This document shows positions 1 to 8,500 of a stretch of 64,000 nt of DNA, in pieces. The stretch lies in assembly GCF_000374825.1 (NCBI RefSeq), contig NZ_KB895377.1:372001-436000 (forward strand), in the 5' to 3' direction. Numbering within the stretch: position 1 is the first letter of the stretch; each line of letters starts with the position of its first letter. Source of the DNA: Paenibacillus sanguinis 2301083 = DSM 16941. Lineage in GTDB: Bacteria > Bacillota > Bacilli > Paenibacillales > Paenibacillaceae. The position numbers and the translations under genes were made by a program. The notes beneath the pieces are model-generated. The model saw only the letters and a program-made list of their open reading frames with translations, was not told the origin of the DNA and did no database searches.

Positions 1-253
1 TTCAGCATTATGCATTCGCTCCTTTAATAGAGTGGGCCTTGCATCCTTCTCTTTTCCTGCTTGCCTGCCGCATGAATATCAAATTTGAAAATATTGACAA
101 ATGAAAGAAAAAATGATAGCGCTATCGAATATAGATTACCATTTTGTGATATCATTTACAATTATATTCTTCTCTATTTCGAACATTTTTACATAGATTA
201 TGAGTGCTGATAAAGGTGTATAATGAATCAAAAATTACAAGGGGGTATTATGA
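1..253. promoter_or_regulatory. AT-rich intergenic region with a 12-bp palindrome
   Basis: No complete gene is visible here. A perfect palindrome GATAGCGCTATC lies at 115-126, with the look of a LacI-family operator. On the minus strand an AGGAG (complement of 19-23) precedes an ATG at 8-6, so a gene may start here and run leftward out of the window. A TTGTCA-like -35 on the minus strand (99-94) would place the palindrome just upstream of its promoter. On the plus strand GGGGGT at 241-246 is the ribosome binding site of the GNAT gene. The leftward gene is inferred from two codons only. Confidence 0.3.
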
Positions 254-823
254 ATGAAATATTTTAAGAAGCTGGTGGGAGAGCAGGTCTATCTTTCTCC
301 AGTCAATCCGGAAGATGTGGAGAGGTATACGGAGTGGCTTAATAATCTTTCTACGACGGTTAAGCTAGGGATGTCCAGAGAGGTATTCGGGCTGCGGCGA
401 GAGCAGGAGATATTAAATGATATGGCCAAGGAGGGACATCATTTCGCGATTGTCTCCCTACAGACCAATGAGCTACTGGGGAATTGTTCGTTATTTTCCA
501 TCCATCCCGTTCATCGCACCGCTGAGGTCGGTATATTCATAGGCGAGGAAGCAGCGAGGGGACAAGGCTTTGGAACCGAGGCTTTACAGTTGGTTTGCGA
601 GTATGGTTTCCAGCTATTGAATCTCCAAAATATTATGCTGCGATTTTTTGAGTTCAACAAGCCCGCTCTTCGGAGCTATGAGAAGGCAGGCTTTCGGATC
701 ATCGGCCGCCGGACGCAAAGCTACTATGTTAACGGGCACTATTTTGACGAGATTTTCATGGAGATGCTTCCTAAGGATCTGACCGCTTACCATTTAAGCG
801 ATACTCTGCCGGTCAAGCCTTGA
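254..823 (+). CDS. GNAT-family N-acetyltransferase (RimJ/RimL-like)
   Basis: A 189-residue acetyltransferase of the RimJ/RimL type, expected to move an acetyl group from acetyl-CoA to an amine; the substrate cannot be told from sequence. It begins with the typical GEQVYLSPVNPEDVERY strand-helix. The acetyl-CoA site (motif A) is in the GIFIGEEAARGQGFGTEAL stretch near residues 94-112, followed by NKPALRSYEKAGF, the usual end of the fold. GGGGGT 7 bases upstream supports the ATG at 254. Its stop overlaps the next start by 4 bases, so the two genes are probably translationally coupled. Confidence 0.88.
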   Translation: MKYFKKLVGEQVYLSPVNPEDVERYTEWLNNLSTTVKLGMSREVFGLRREQEILNDMAKEGHHFAIVSLQTNELLGNCSLFSIHPVHRTAEVGIFIGEEAARGQGFGTEALQLVCEYGFQLLNLQNIMLRFFEFNKPALRSYEKAGFRIIGRRTQSYYVNGHYFDEIFMEMLPKDLTAYHLSDTLPVKP

Positions 824-1266
824 AGACTTGCAGATTGCCAAGTAAAAAGATAACGGCAGTCCTCCTGACAGGCTATGCTTTATTGCTGGCCTATTGGATG
901 TTGTTTGGCTTTGGCAGGACGACGCAGGCGTCTTATATGTACAATGTGCTGCCTTTTCATACGATATTCCAGTTCTTTGGGCGTCGGGATTTCCTGTCAA
1001 GCAGCTGGCTGATTAATATCGTGGGGAATGTCGGTGTATTCGTTCCTTTTGGCATCGGCTTGCTCGTTCTGTGTAACGGGAGACTGCGGCTAGCGCTCCC
1101 CCTGTTCCTGCTTGGGGTGCTTGTCCTGGAATTGCTACAGCTTGTCCTGAGAAGAGGCAGCTTTGACGTGGACGATTTTATGCTGAACACAGCCGGCTTT
1201 TTGCTGGGGTATGCGCTGTTCAACCAGCTTCCATGGCTTCGTGGACAACAAAAACAAAAGGAGTGA
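820..1266 (+). CDS. VanZ-family membrane protein
   Basis: A 148-residue integral membrane protein with about four hydrophobic segments: residues 12-30, the WLINIVGNVGVFVPFGIG region, 85-105 and a C-terminal helix. The pattern NVLPFHTI, then NIVGNVGVFVPFG, then DVDDFMLNTAGFLLGY is the VanZ-like family signature. VanZ itself gives low-level teicoplanin resistance, but most chromosomal homologues have no known role. It starts with TTG at 820, inside the end of the upstream acetyltransferase gene (4-bp overlap), and the two form a short transcription unit ended by the hairpin at 1304-1345. Confidence 0.85.
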   Translation: MKTCRLPSKKITAVLLTGYALLLAYWMLFGFGRTTQASYMYNVLPFHTIFQFFGRRDFLSSSWLINIVGNVGVFVPFGIGLLVLCNGRLRLALPLFLLGVLVLELLQLVLRRGSFDVDDFMLNTAGFLLGYALFNQLPWLRGQQKQKE

Positions 1267-1303
1267 GCATCTATTCCACAGCCAGCATAGTCGCGAGGAG
1301 ATT

Positions 1304-1345
1304 AGGCCCGCCTATCGCATAAAGCGCTTTGGCAGGCCTTTTTGG
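1304..1345 (+). terminator. Rho-independent terminator after the VanZ-like gene
   Basis: AGGCC-C-GCC at 1304-1312 pairs with GGC-A-GGCCT at 1331-1339 and is followed by a T run. It closes the GNAT-VanZ unit. Confidence 0.7.
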
Positions 1346-1479
1346 TGTTGCCTTAAATCCATATCTCTGAATTAAGCATTTACTTCATATCGTATTTTGC
1401 CTAAGATTGAGGGAGTTGAAGCAAAAAGAGAGCCGGATTTGGTTTTATGAGGCATAGGATGGGAACAGGGGGCATTCAT

Positions 1480-2178
1480 TTGACATATACACATCTTTTA
1501 TTTGACGCCGACGATACGTTGTTTGATTATCCGAAGGCGGAGAGCAGCGCTCTGTTAGGCACGCTGGAATACGAGGGGCTGCCCGGTACGGTAGAGGTGA
1601 TGGAAGCTTATCAAATCATTAACCAGCAGCTTTGGCGGGAGTTTGAACAGGGTACAGTGACATTGGCATCCCTAAGAACAGAACGTTTTGCTCGTTTGTT
1701 CACACAGCTTGGATGGAAGACACGTTCCGAGGTGGAGCTAATCAGTGAATACTATCTGGATCGGCTGGGAGAGGGACATGATCTGATCGACGGCGCTTAT
1801 GATATTTGCTCAACGTTAACCCGGTCCGGGTATCGCTTGTCCATTATCACCAATGGGATCAAAAAGGTGCAGACGAGCCGTATTGCCAAATCGGCACTGA
1901 ACGGAATGTTTGAGCAGATTATCGTATCTGAGGACACCGAGTATCAGAAGCCGCATCCGGGTATCTTCGACTACGCTTTCAGCAAGCTGGGTATCGCCGA
2001 TAAGAGCCAGGTCATGATTATTGGAGATTCCTTGACCTCAGACATGCAGGGCGGCATCAATTATGGTATCGACACCTGCTGGTTCAATCCCCAAGGCAAG
2101 CCCAATACACTTGGGCTGCAACCCACCTATCAAATCCGCAGTTTGGCTGAAATAACGGCCTTGGTCGCATCATGCTAA
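1480..2178 (+). CDS. HAD-superfamily hydrolase, YjjG/YfnB-type nucleotidase
   Basis: A haloacid dehalogenase-type phosphatase. Motif I is FDADDTLFDY near the N-terminus, motif II is the SIITNG stretch, the motif III lysine is in SEDTEYQKPHPGIF, and motif IV is IIGDSLTSDMQGG. These are the marks of the YjjG/YfnB noncanonical pyrimidine nucleotidase group (removal of phosphate from dUMP, dTMP or modified nucleotides), which is the likely but unproven role. I chose the TTG at 1480 because AGGGGGC lies 6-7 bases upstream and family members begin right at this strand. An ATG at 1447 would add 11 residues but has no ribosome binding site. Confidence 0.85.
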   Translation: MTYTHLLFDADDTLFDYPKAESSALLGTLEYEGLPGTVEVMEAYQIINQQLWREFEQGTVTLASLRTERFARLFTQLGWKTRSEVELISEYYLDRLGEGHDLIDGAYDICSTLTRSGYRLSIITNGIKKVQTSRIAKSALNGMFEQIIVSEDTEYQKPHPGIFDYAFSKLGIADKSQVMIIGDSLTSDMQGGINYGIDTCWFNPQGKPNTLGLQPTYQIRSLAEITALVASC

Positions 2179-2216
2179 CGGAAGGCCGTAAATGATTGAT
2201 GTAGGAGGCGGTGTGC

Positions 2217-2615
2217 GTGATTCATTGTCCATGGTGCGGAGAACAGGTCATCCTGATTGACGGCGTGTGTCCGGATTGCAAGCATGAGGTATTGCCGGAG
2301 CATCTGGAGGGCAAGCCAGGGCCCGAGGTGGAGCCTGGTTTGTCCGAGTCTACCCGGGTGAAGGAGCATTTTGATTTGCCGGTCGTGCTGCAACATCGGT
2401 TCAAGTGTGTCAAGTGCGGCAGCCGGGACAGCTCTGTAGAGGAAGTATCTATGGCAGGGGCGGGGCTTAGCAAGCTGCTTGATATCCAGCATCATCATTA
2501 CCTGCTCGTATCCTGCCTTCATTGTGGGTATGTTGAGATGTACAACCCCGATGTATTGAAAGGACATACAACGGGCAAATTTTCCACTATTCTGGACATT
2601 CTATTTGGCCGATAG
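2217..2615 (+). CDS. Zinc-ribbon protein of unknown function
   Basis: A 132-residue soluble protein with several CxxC pairs. An N-terminal ribbon (CPWC, then CPDC about 15 residues later) is followed by a second set (CVKC, then CLHC in the last third). The end, CGYVEMYNPDVL, resembles small predicted nucleic-acid-binding zinc-ribbon proteins of Firmicutes (COG3478-like). The GTG at 2217 has AGGAGG 8 bases upstream; the GTG at 2211 would leave only 2 bases. It follows the HAD gene by 38 bp and may be cotranscribed. The function is unknown. Confidence 0.75.
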   Translation: MIHCPWCGEQVILIDGVCPDCKHEVLPEHLEGKPGPEVEPGLSESTRVKEHFDLPVVLQHRFKCVKCGSRDSSVEEVSMAGAGLSKLLDIQHHHYLLVSCLHCGYVEMYNPDVLKGHTTGKFSTILDILFGR

Positions 2616-2699
2616 AGACCTTCATTTCACGATGACTTCTGTTGTTCTATAACCAGTCGTAGTAAAATGGGGGAAATCGGAAAAAAAGGAGTTGTCAGG

Positions 2700-4697
2700 A
2701 TGTTTCTGCTGCAAGCGGATGATTTCACCAGGTATCAATTTTTATCGGGCGTGGAGCTTTCTCCAAACGGCAAGTATGCCGCCTATTGCGTAAAGACGAG
2801 TAATAAAGAGAAAAAGGGTTACTTATCTGACCTATGGATTAGCGAAGTCTCGGGCGATACAGTGAAGCAGTACACGGGGATGGGGGATTTGGGAACCTTT
2901 CGTTGGCTGGACGATGACACCTTGTTTATCCAGGCCAACCGGGAGCACGAAGACAAAACCCCTCATCCGTTGGAGCCACGGACCCACTTCTACACGCTTA
3001 GCTTTGATGGCGGGGAAGCCTTGAAGGCATTCTCCATTCCACTTAAGGTCAGCGAAATCTATCCGCTACGGGGAACGTTGTGGGCAGTCAAAGCGCTATA
3101 TGATCATAACAGTCCCAATGTGGCTGCCTTTAGTGAGGAGGATAAGGAGAAGGCGCGGCGAACGTATCAAGAAGAACAGGATTACACGGTGCTGGATGAA
3201 ATCCCGTTCTGGCATAATGGAGAGGGGATCTCCAACAAGAAGCGCCATCGTGTTTATTTGTTTGATGCTGCGGATGAGCACCTGACGCCACTTACGGGGG
3301 AATGGTTCGATACCGTCTCGTTGAAGGTTAGTGAGGATAAGAAGCGCATTTTGTTCACCGGGCAGGAATTCTCCAATAAAATGAAGCTCACCGACTCGCT
3401 GTGGACCTATGATATCGAACAGGGACGGCTGGAGGAGCGGATTCCTGTTGGGACCTACCAGTTCCGCACGGCTGACTTTCTGGGAGCGGATATCGTGTTT
3501 GTCGCCTCGGAATGCCGCAAATATGCGATTAACGAGAATCCATCCTTTTTCCGACTGAAATCGGATGGGGAGATCATTCGCTTTGCTGACCCTGATCTTT
3601 CTGTAGGCAATAGCGTAGGCACGGATTGTCGTCTAGGGGCAGGCCGAGGTGTGGCGGTTACGGAGCAAGGAGTGTACTGTATCGTCACAGACCGGTATTG
3701 CTCCAGGCTGTGCCGCATAGCGTACGATGGCAGTGTGAAGTTTGTGAGCCGCCGAGAGGGGGCCATAGACTGCTTTGCCATGAATGGTGATGGCACTCTG
3801 GTGTTTGTCGGAATGCGAGAGCAGGGACTTCAAGAGCTTTACAGACTGGAATTGCATTCGGGCGAGGAGACTCCACTTAGCAGGTTCAACGAATCGGTAC
3901 TGGAGAATAAGTACGTTGCGGTGCCGCAGCCGCTGACCTGGGTGAATCGCGATGCAGTAGAGCTTGATGGCTGGGTGCTTCTGCCTAAGGATTACGACCC
4001 GGAGCGCCGCTATCCGGCCATACTGAACATTCATGGCGGACCCAAGTCTGTTTATGGCACATTGTATGTTCATGAAATGCAGCTTTGGGCCAATGAAGGT
4101 TATGTTGTACTGTTCTGCAATCCTCGGGGCGGGGACGGACGGGGCGATGATTTTGCCGATATTCGTGGCCGTTATGGAACAATCGATTACGAGGATATCA
4201 TGGAATTCACCGACCGGGTGCTGGAGGCTTATCCAGCGATTGATCCGCGTAGAGTAGGCGTGACCGGGGGCAGCTACGGAGGCTTTATGACGAACTGGAT
4301 TATCGGGCATACAGACCGCTTTGCCGCCGCCGTTTCTCAGCGTTCAGTCTCCAACTGGATATCGATATGCTGCACGACGGATATCGGGTACTATTTTGCC
4401 ACAGAGCAGACCGCCTCAAGCCCTTGGGATGGAGTGGAGCGTATGTGGGAGCAATCACCGCTCAAATATGCCGATCGGGTACGAACGCCAACCTTATTTC
4501 TGCATTCAGACGAGGATTTACGCTGTTGGCAGGTGGAGGCGCTGCAAATGTTTACGGCGCTTAAAATGCATGGCGTAGAATCGCGCTTGTGCATGTTCAA
4601 GGGTGAGAATCATGAGCTGTCCCGTTCCGGCAAGCCGCATCATCGAATTCGTCGGCTGAAGGAAATTTCGGATTGGTTTAGACGTTATTTGCAATAG
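2700..4697 (+). CDS. S9-family (prolyl oligopeptidase-like) serine peptidase
   Basis: A 665-residue cytoplasmic peptidase with an N-terminal beta-propeller (about residues 1-400) and a C-terminal alpha/beta-hydrolase domain. The nucleophile is in GGSYGG (Ser near 525), the acid is in HSDEDLRCW (Asp near 604) and the histidine is in GENHELSRSGKP (His near 638), so all three catalytic residues are present. The oxyanion region reads NIHGGP. The family cleaves small peptides, often as acylaminoacyl- or dipeptidyl-peptidases. The ATG at 2700 has AAGGAG 8 bases upstream; an ATG at 2667 lacks one. A hairpin at 4728-4753 follows. It stands alone. Confidence 0.93.
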   Translation: MFLLQADDFTRYQFLSGVELSPNGKYAAYCVKTSNKEKKGYLSDLWISEVSGDTVKQYTGMGDLGTFRWLDDDTLFIQANREHEDKTPHPLEPRTHFYTLSFDGGEALKAFSIPLKVSEIYPLRGTLWAVKALYDHNSPNVAAFSEEDKEKARRTYQEEQDYTVLDEIPFWHNGEGISNKKRHRVYLFDAADEHLTPLTGEWFDTVSLKVSEDKKRILFTGQEFSNKMKLTDSLWTYDIEQGRLEERIPVGTYQFRTADFLGADIVFVASECRKYAINENPSFFRLKSDGEIIRFADPDLSVGNSVGTDCRLGAGRGVAVTEQGVYCIVTDRYCSRLCRIAYDGSVKFVSRREGAIDCFAMNGDGTLVFVGMREQGLQELYRLELHSGEETPLSRFNESVLENKYVAVPQPLTWVNRDAVELDGWVLLPKDYDPERRYPAILNIHGGPKSVYGTLYVHEMQLWANEGYVVLFCNPRGGDGRGDDFADIRGRYGTIDYEDIMEFTDRVLEAYPAIDPRRVGVTGGSYGGFMTNWIIGHTDRFAAAVSQRSVSNWISICCTTDIGYYFATEQTASSPWDGVERMWEQSPLKYADRVRTPTLFLHSDEDLRCWQVEALQMFTALKMHGVESRLCMFKGENHELSRSGKPHHRIRRLKEISDWFRRYLQ

Positions 4698-4727
4698 TTC
4701 ATGTTAATTACATATTTGAATAAAGGG

Positions 4728-4772
4728 GACCCCTGCCGGAGACGGCAGGGGTCTTATGTATCTAGCTTTTTT
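4728..4772 (+). terminator. Probable terminator after the S9 peptidase gene
   Basis: An 11-bp perfect stem (GACCCCTGCCG / CGGCAGGGGTC, 4728-4738 and 4743-4753) with a GAGA loop. The T run is weak at first (TTATGTATCT) and stronger at 4767-4772. Confidence 0.6.
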
Positions 4773-4900
4773 CCCTTTTGAGATATGGATTTGTCCCATG
4801 ATTAGGGCGTCATTGATTTTAGAATTAGGGTAGATTTACCTGTTGATGGCAGTGTATCATAGATTTGTAACGATGTTGACAGAAAGAAAGGATTGAAGCT

Positions 4901-5404
4901 ATGGATTCTTTGCTGATCCGTCCGGCAAGGATGAGCGATATCGATGGAATTCGCGAGGTTGCCGTGGAGACGTGGAATAGCACATATGAAACGATTTATC
5001 CGGAGCATTTTATCGCCGCTTATCTGACTCAAGCTTATGCCAAGAGCAGCTTGGAGCAAAGCATCATACAGGATGAGGCTAGAATGGTGCGTAAATTTCT
5101 GGTAGAGCTATGGGAGGGAGAGGTTGTCGGCTTCGGCCAACTGTCCGAGCCCGAGAATGGGGCCAGCGAACTGGCAAGGCTATATGTGCTCAAGGAATAT
5201 CAGCGCAAAGGGATTGGTAAGCGGTTGCTGAATGAATTGCTTCGGCTGGATACAACGCTGGTGGAAATTTATGCCTGGTGCGAGCGTGAAAATGATATTG
5301 GTACGGTATTTTATCAATATAATGGATTTGTGTACACGGAAGAGAAGGAAGAATGGTTATTCGATTATCGTACAATCATGTCTAAATATGTAAAACGAAT
5401 TTGA
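4901..5404 (+). CDS. GNAT-family N-acetyltransferase
   Basis: A 167-residue acetyltransferase. It starts LLIRPARMSDIDGIREV, a usual GNAT beginning, and has the acetyl-CoA binding segment LYVLKEYQRKGIGKRLL near residues 92-108, then YAWCERENDIGTVFYQYNGF in the C-terminal half. The substrate is not predictable; proteins of this shape range from small-amine to protein N-terminal acetylases. AAAGGA precedes the ATG. It is a single gene with no obvious link to its neighbours. Confidence 0.87.
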   Translation: MDSLLIRPARMSDIDGIREVAVETWNSTYETIYPEHFIAAYLTQAYAKSSLEQSIIQDEARMVRKFLVELWEGEVVGFGQLSEPENGASELARLYVLKEYQRKGIGKRLLNELLRLDTTLVEIYAWCERENDIGTVFYQYNGFVYTEEKEEWLFDYRTIMSKYVKRI

Positions 5405-5507
5405 CGGAAATGCTAGATTGGGCGACAATGATTGCAAATATGGAGTGCCGGCGGAGGATGGATTTCATGGATATGGAGAACCCTCAGGGTTTTCCGCGTT
5501 CATTTGT

Positions 5508-5519
5508 GAACGCGCGTTC
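5508..5519 (+). promoter_or_regulatory. LacI-type operator upstream of the permuted GH3 gene
   Basis: A perfect 12-bp palindrome GAACGCGCGTTC, 44 bases before the GH3 start. The same core occurs at 15921-15934 before the cellobiose phosphorylase gene and at 17063-17076 before the LacI-family gene. The three copies together make it a probable binding site of that regulator. Confidence 0.7.
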
Positions 5520-5563
5520 GTGAAATTTCGCAGCGAGCATCTACAGATGGGAGAGAAGAAGAA

Positions 5564-8365
5564 ATGAATCAATCTAGACTTGGACAACCGTTGGAGGGCT
5601 TTGCCGAATACAGCAGGATTGCGGCAGCAGAAGGGGGCGTGCTGTTAAAGAACGAAAACGAGATGCTCCCCATTAGAAATGATGAAGTTGTATCCGTTTT
5701 CGGAAGATGCCAAATTGATTACTACCGAAGTGGAACCGGCTCCGGCGGAGCCGTGAATGTGGAATATGTGGTAAATATGCTGGAAGGGCTGCGGGCCAAT
5801 AATGGCATCACAGTTAATGAAACCTTGGCTCAACGATACGAGCAATGGATCAGTAAGCACCCATTCGATAACGGTGGCGGGGGCTGGGCCGCCGAGCCTT
5901 GGTGTCAGGCAGAGATGCCGCTCACCGATGAGATCGTTGCCGAGGCGAGAAGCGTTTCTGGCAAAGCCGTCATCGTCATTGGACGCACCGCCGGAGAGGA
6001 TCAGGACAATGCGGATACAGAGGGGAGTTACCGGCTTACCGCTCAGGAATTGGACAATTTGCGCACGGTCACCCGGCACTTTGAACGAGTTGCTGTGGTC
6101 ATGAACGTCTCCAACGTGATCGATATGAGCTGGGTTGAGGATGAGGCTCACCAGGGACATATTCAGGCCGTATTGTATGTGTGGCAAGGGGGAATGATCG
6201 GCGGACATGCCGTAGCCGATTTGTTATCCGGAGATGTGACCCCAAGCGGCAAGCTGACGGATACGATCGCATTCCATATTGAGGACTACCCTTCTACAGC
6301 GAATTTCGGGGATGAGGCCAAAAATCTCTATCAGGAGGATATTTATGTAGGCTACCGCTATTTTGAGACATTTTGTCCGGAGAAGGTGCAGTTTTCTTTT
6401 GGTTACGGGTTGTCCTATACGACCTTTGCCTGGAAGGTTCGGCAGGCTCGCTGTACGGGCGAAGGGGCAGATGCCTGCGTGGAGCTTGAAGTGGCGGTGA
6501 CCAACACCGGGGAGAAGTATGCGGGCAAGGAGGTCATTCAGCTCTATTATGAGGCGCCGCAAGGGAAGCTGGGCAAGCCGTCCCGCGCGCTTGGGGCATT
6601 TGCCAAGACGGGGCTGCTGCAGCCTAGTCAGACGGAGGTGGTTGAGCTTCGCCTGCCAGTCAAACGAATGGCCTCCTATGATGATAGTGGGGCGACGAGC
6701 CACAAAGCTTGTTATGTACTGGAAGCAGGAGATTACCAGCTTCATGTGGGCAATAGTGTTCGCCAGACGGAGCAAGTCTGCTTGGCGGGAGAAGCGGCAT
6801 TCAGCATAGCTCAATTGCTAGTTGTCGAGCAGTTGACGGAAGCGGCGGCCCCTACGGAGGGCTTTACCCGTTTGAAACCGGGCAATCGCAAGGCTGATGG
6901 TACTTATGAGCTAGCTTACGAGGAAGTGCCACAGCGAACCGTATCGCTGGAGGAACGCATTCAGAGCCAATTGCCGAAGACAACCCCGGTTACTGGTGAC
7001 CTGGGCATTCGGCTCAAGGACGTACAGGCTGGAAAGGCTAGTCTGGAGGCATTTGTTGCCCAGTTGACGGCGGAAGAACTGGCTATTCTGGTGCGGGGTG
7101 AGGGGATGAGCAGCCCGAAGGTAACCCCGGGAACGGCCGCTGCCTTTGGCGGAGTTGGCGATAGTCTGAGCGATTACGGTATTCCGATCGGCTGTGCGGC
7201 AGACGGCCCTTCCGGCATCCGGATGGATAGCGGTCATAAGGCAACCCAGCTCCCTATCGGAACATTGCTGGCTTCCAGTTGGGATGTTCCCTTGGTGGAA
7301 TCCCTTTACGTCATGGAAGGGCAGGAACTGCTGCGGAATGAAATCGACACCTTGCTGGGACCTGGGATTAACATCCATCGCCATCCATTAAACGGTCGAA
7401 ACTTTGAATATTTCTCTGAGGACCCGTTGCTAACGGGATGCTTTGCCGTCGCAGTAACACGCGGTATCCGCAAAGGTGGTTCCCATGCTACTGTGAAGCA
7501 TTTTGCCGGTAACAACCAGGAGCATGCTCGCTCCAAGGTCGATACGGTGGTGTCCGAACGCGCTTTACGCGAGATCTACTTGAAGGCCTTTGAACTTGCA
7601 GTGAAAGAGGGCGGTGCTAGGTCGATTATGACTTCCTATAATCCTGTTAATGGGCATTGGGCCGCATCCAATTACGATCTGAATACGACGATCCTCCGGA
7701 ATGAATGGGGCTACGAAGGTATCGTGATGACGGATTGGTGGGCGGTCATGAACGATTGCGAGAAGGGGGGGCCGGCGGATGCCACCTACACTTCATTTAT
7801 GGTACGCGCCCAAAACGATCTGTACATGGTTATTAACAATAATGGTGCGGAAATTAATGCCCGGGGAGACAATACGTTGGAGTCCCTGGCTGCCGGCACG
7901 TTAACCCTGGGGGAATTGCAACGCTGTGCCATCAATATTTGTCGCTTTCTTATGGATGCTCCGGTATTTGCCCGAGAGCCTAAGCTGTTGAGGGATATCC
8001 GTCTCTTCCATCCCTTGGATAAGGCTGGCGTTGCTTCGGAACTGGCGTCAAATGAACTATCTAAGTCCGAAAGTGTCCGTGTCGTTCCACAAGCCGAAAA
8101 AGCGACATTTCTACAGGTAGCAGAGGCAGGAGTTTATGGGCTAGTGGTCCGGATGCGTTATGCCGCTTCAAATCTGTCACAGTCCGCTTGCAATTTGCTG
8201 TTGAATGGGGAACTGCTGACTACGGTTCAAACGAACGGGACCGATGGGAAGTGGATTGCTGAGAAGCTGCTGCGTTTTGAACTGGAAGCGGGCAGCTACG
8301 AGCTGACGTTGGATGAGATCAAGCCGGGGCTGGAGATCGGCTGGCTGGAGTTCAAAAATTTATAA
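5564..8365 (+). CDS. GH3 beta-glucosidase with permuted domain order
   Basis: A 933-residue glycoside hydrolase family 3 enzyme, probably releasing terminal beta-linked glucose. The order is unusual. The normally C-terminal GH3 domain comes first (from AAEGGVLLKNENEMLP, about residues 22-290), then a fibronectin-like domain (about 300-410, VTNTGEKYAGKEVIQLYYE). Only then comes the catalytic TIM barrel (about 500-760), with KHFAGNNQE and the nucleophile in VMTDWW (Asp near 724). A roughly 100-residue tail follows. Similar permuted GH3 enzymes are known from Ruminococcus and Butyrivibrio. There is no signal peptide, so it is cytoplasmic. The operator at 5508 suggests control with the cellobiose phosphorylase. 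Confidence 0.9.
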   Translation: MNQSRLGQPLEGFAEYSRIAAAEGGVLLKNENEMLPIRNDEVVSVFGRCQIDYYRSGTGSGGAVNVEYVVNMLEGLRANNGITVNETLAQRYEQWISKHPFDNGGGGWAAEPWCQAEMPLTDEIVAEARSVSGKAVIVIGRTAGEDQDNADTEGSYRLTAQELDNLRTVTRHFERVAVVMNVSNVIDMSWVEDEAHQGHIQAVLYVWQGGMIGGHAVADLLSGDVTPSGKLTDTIAFHIEDYPSTANFGDEAKNLYQEDIYVGYRYFETFCPEKVQFSFGYGLSYTTFAWKVRQARCTGEGADACVELEVAVTNTGEKYAGKEVIQLYYEAPQGKLGKPSRALGAFAKTGLLQPSQTEVVELRLPVKRMASYDDSGATSHKACYVLEAGDYQLHVGNSVRQTEQVCLAGEAAFSIAQLLVVEQLTEAAAPTEGFTRLKPGNRKADGTYELAYEEVPQRTVSLEERIQSQLPKTTPVTGDLGIRLKDVQAGKASLEAFVAQLTAEELAILVRGEGMSSPKVTPGTAAAFGGVGDSLSDYGIPIGCAADGPSGIRMDSGHKATQLPIGTLLASSWDVPLVESLYVMEGQELLRNEIDTLLGPGINIHRHPLNGRNFEYFSEDPLLTGCFAVAVTRGIRKGGSHATVKHFAGNNQEHARSKVDTVVSERALREIYLKAFELAVKEGGARSIMTSYNPVNGHWAASNYDLNTTILRNEWGYEGIVMTDWWAVMNDCEKGGPADATYTSFMVRAQNDLYMVINNNGAEINARGDNTLESLAAGTLTLGELQRCAINICRFLMDAPVFAREPKLLRDIRLFHPLDKAGVASELASNELSKSESVRVVPQAEKATFLQVAEAGVYGLVVRMRYAASNLSQSACNLLLNGELLTTVQTNGTDGKWIAEKLLRFELEAGSYELTLDEIKPGLEIGWLEFKNL

Positions 8366-8500
8366 ATTGATGTTGACTGGAGCAACTTTCCATCCATGAC
8401 CTTCGTCAGGTAAGTAAGAGACGTCCATAAATGAATACATAATTCAAGAGTACATACAACAGAGAGGGCGTCCAAACAAAGGAAAATAGGGGGTCATCCT

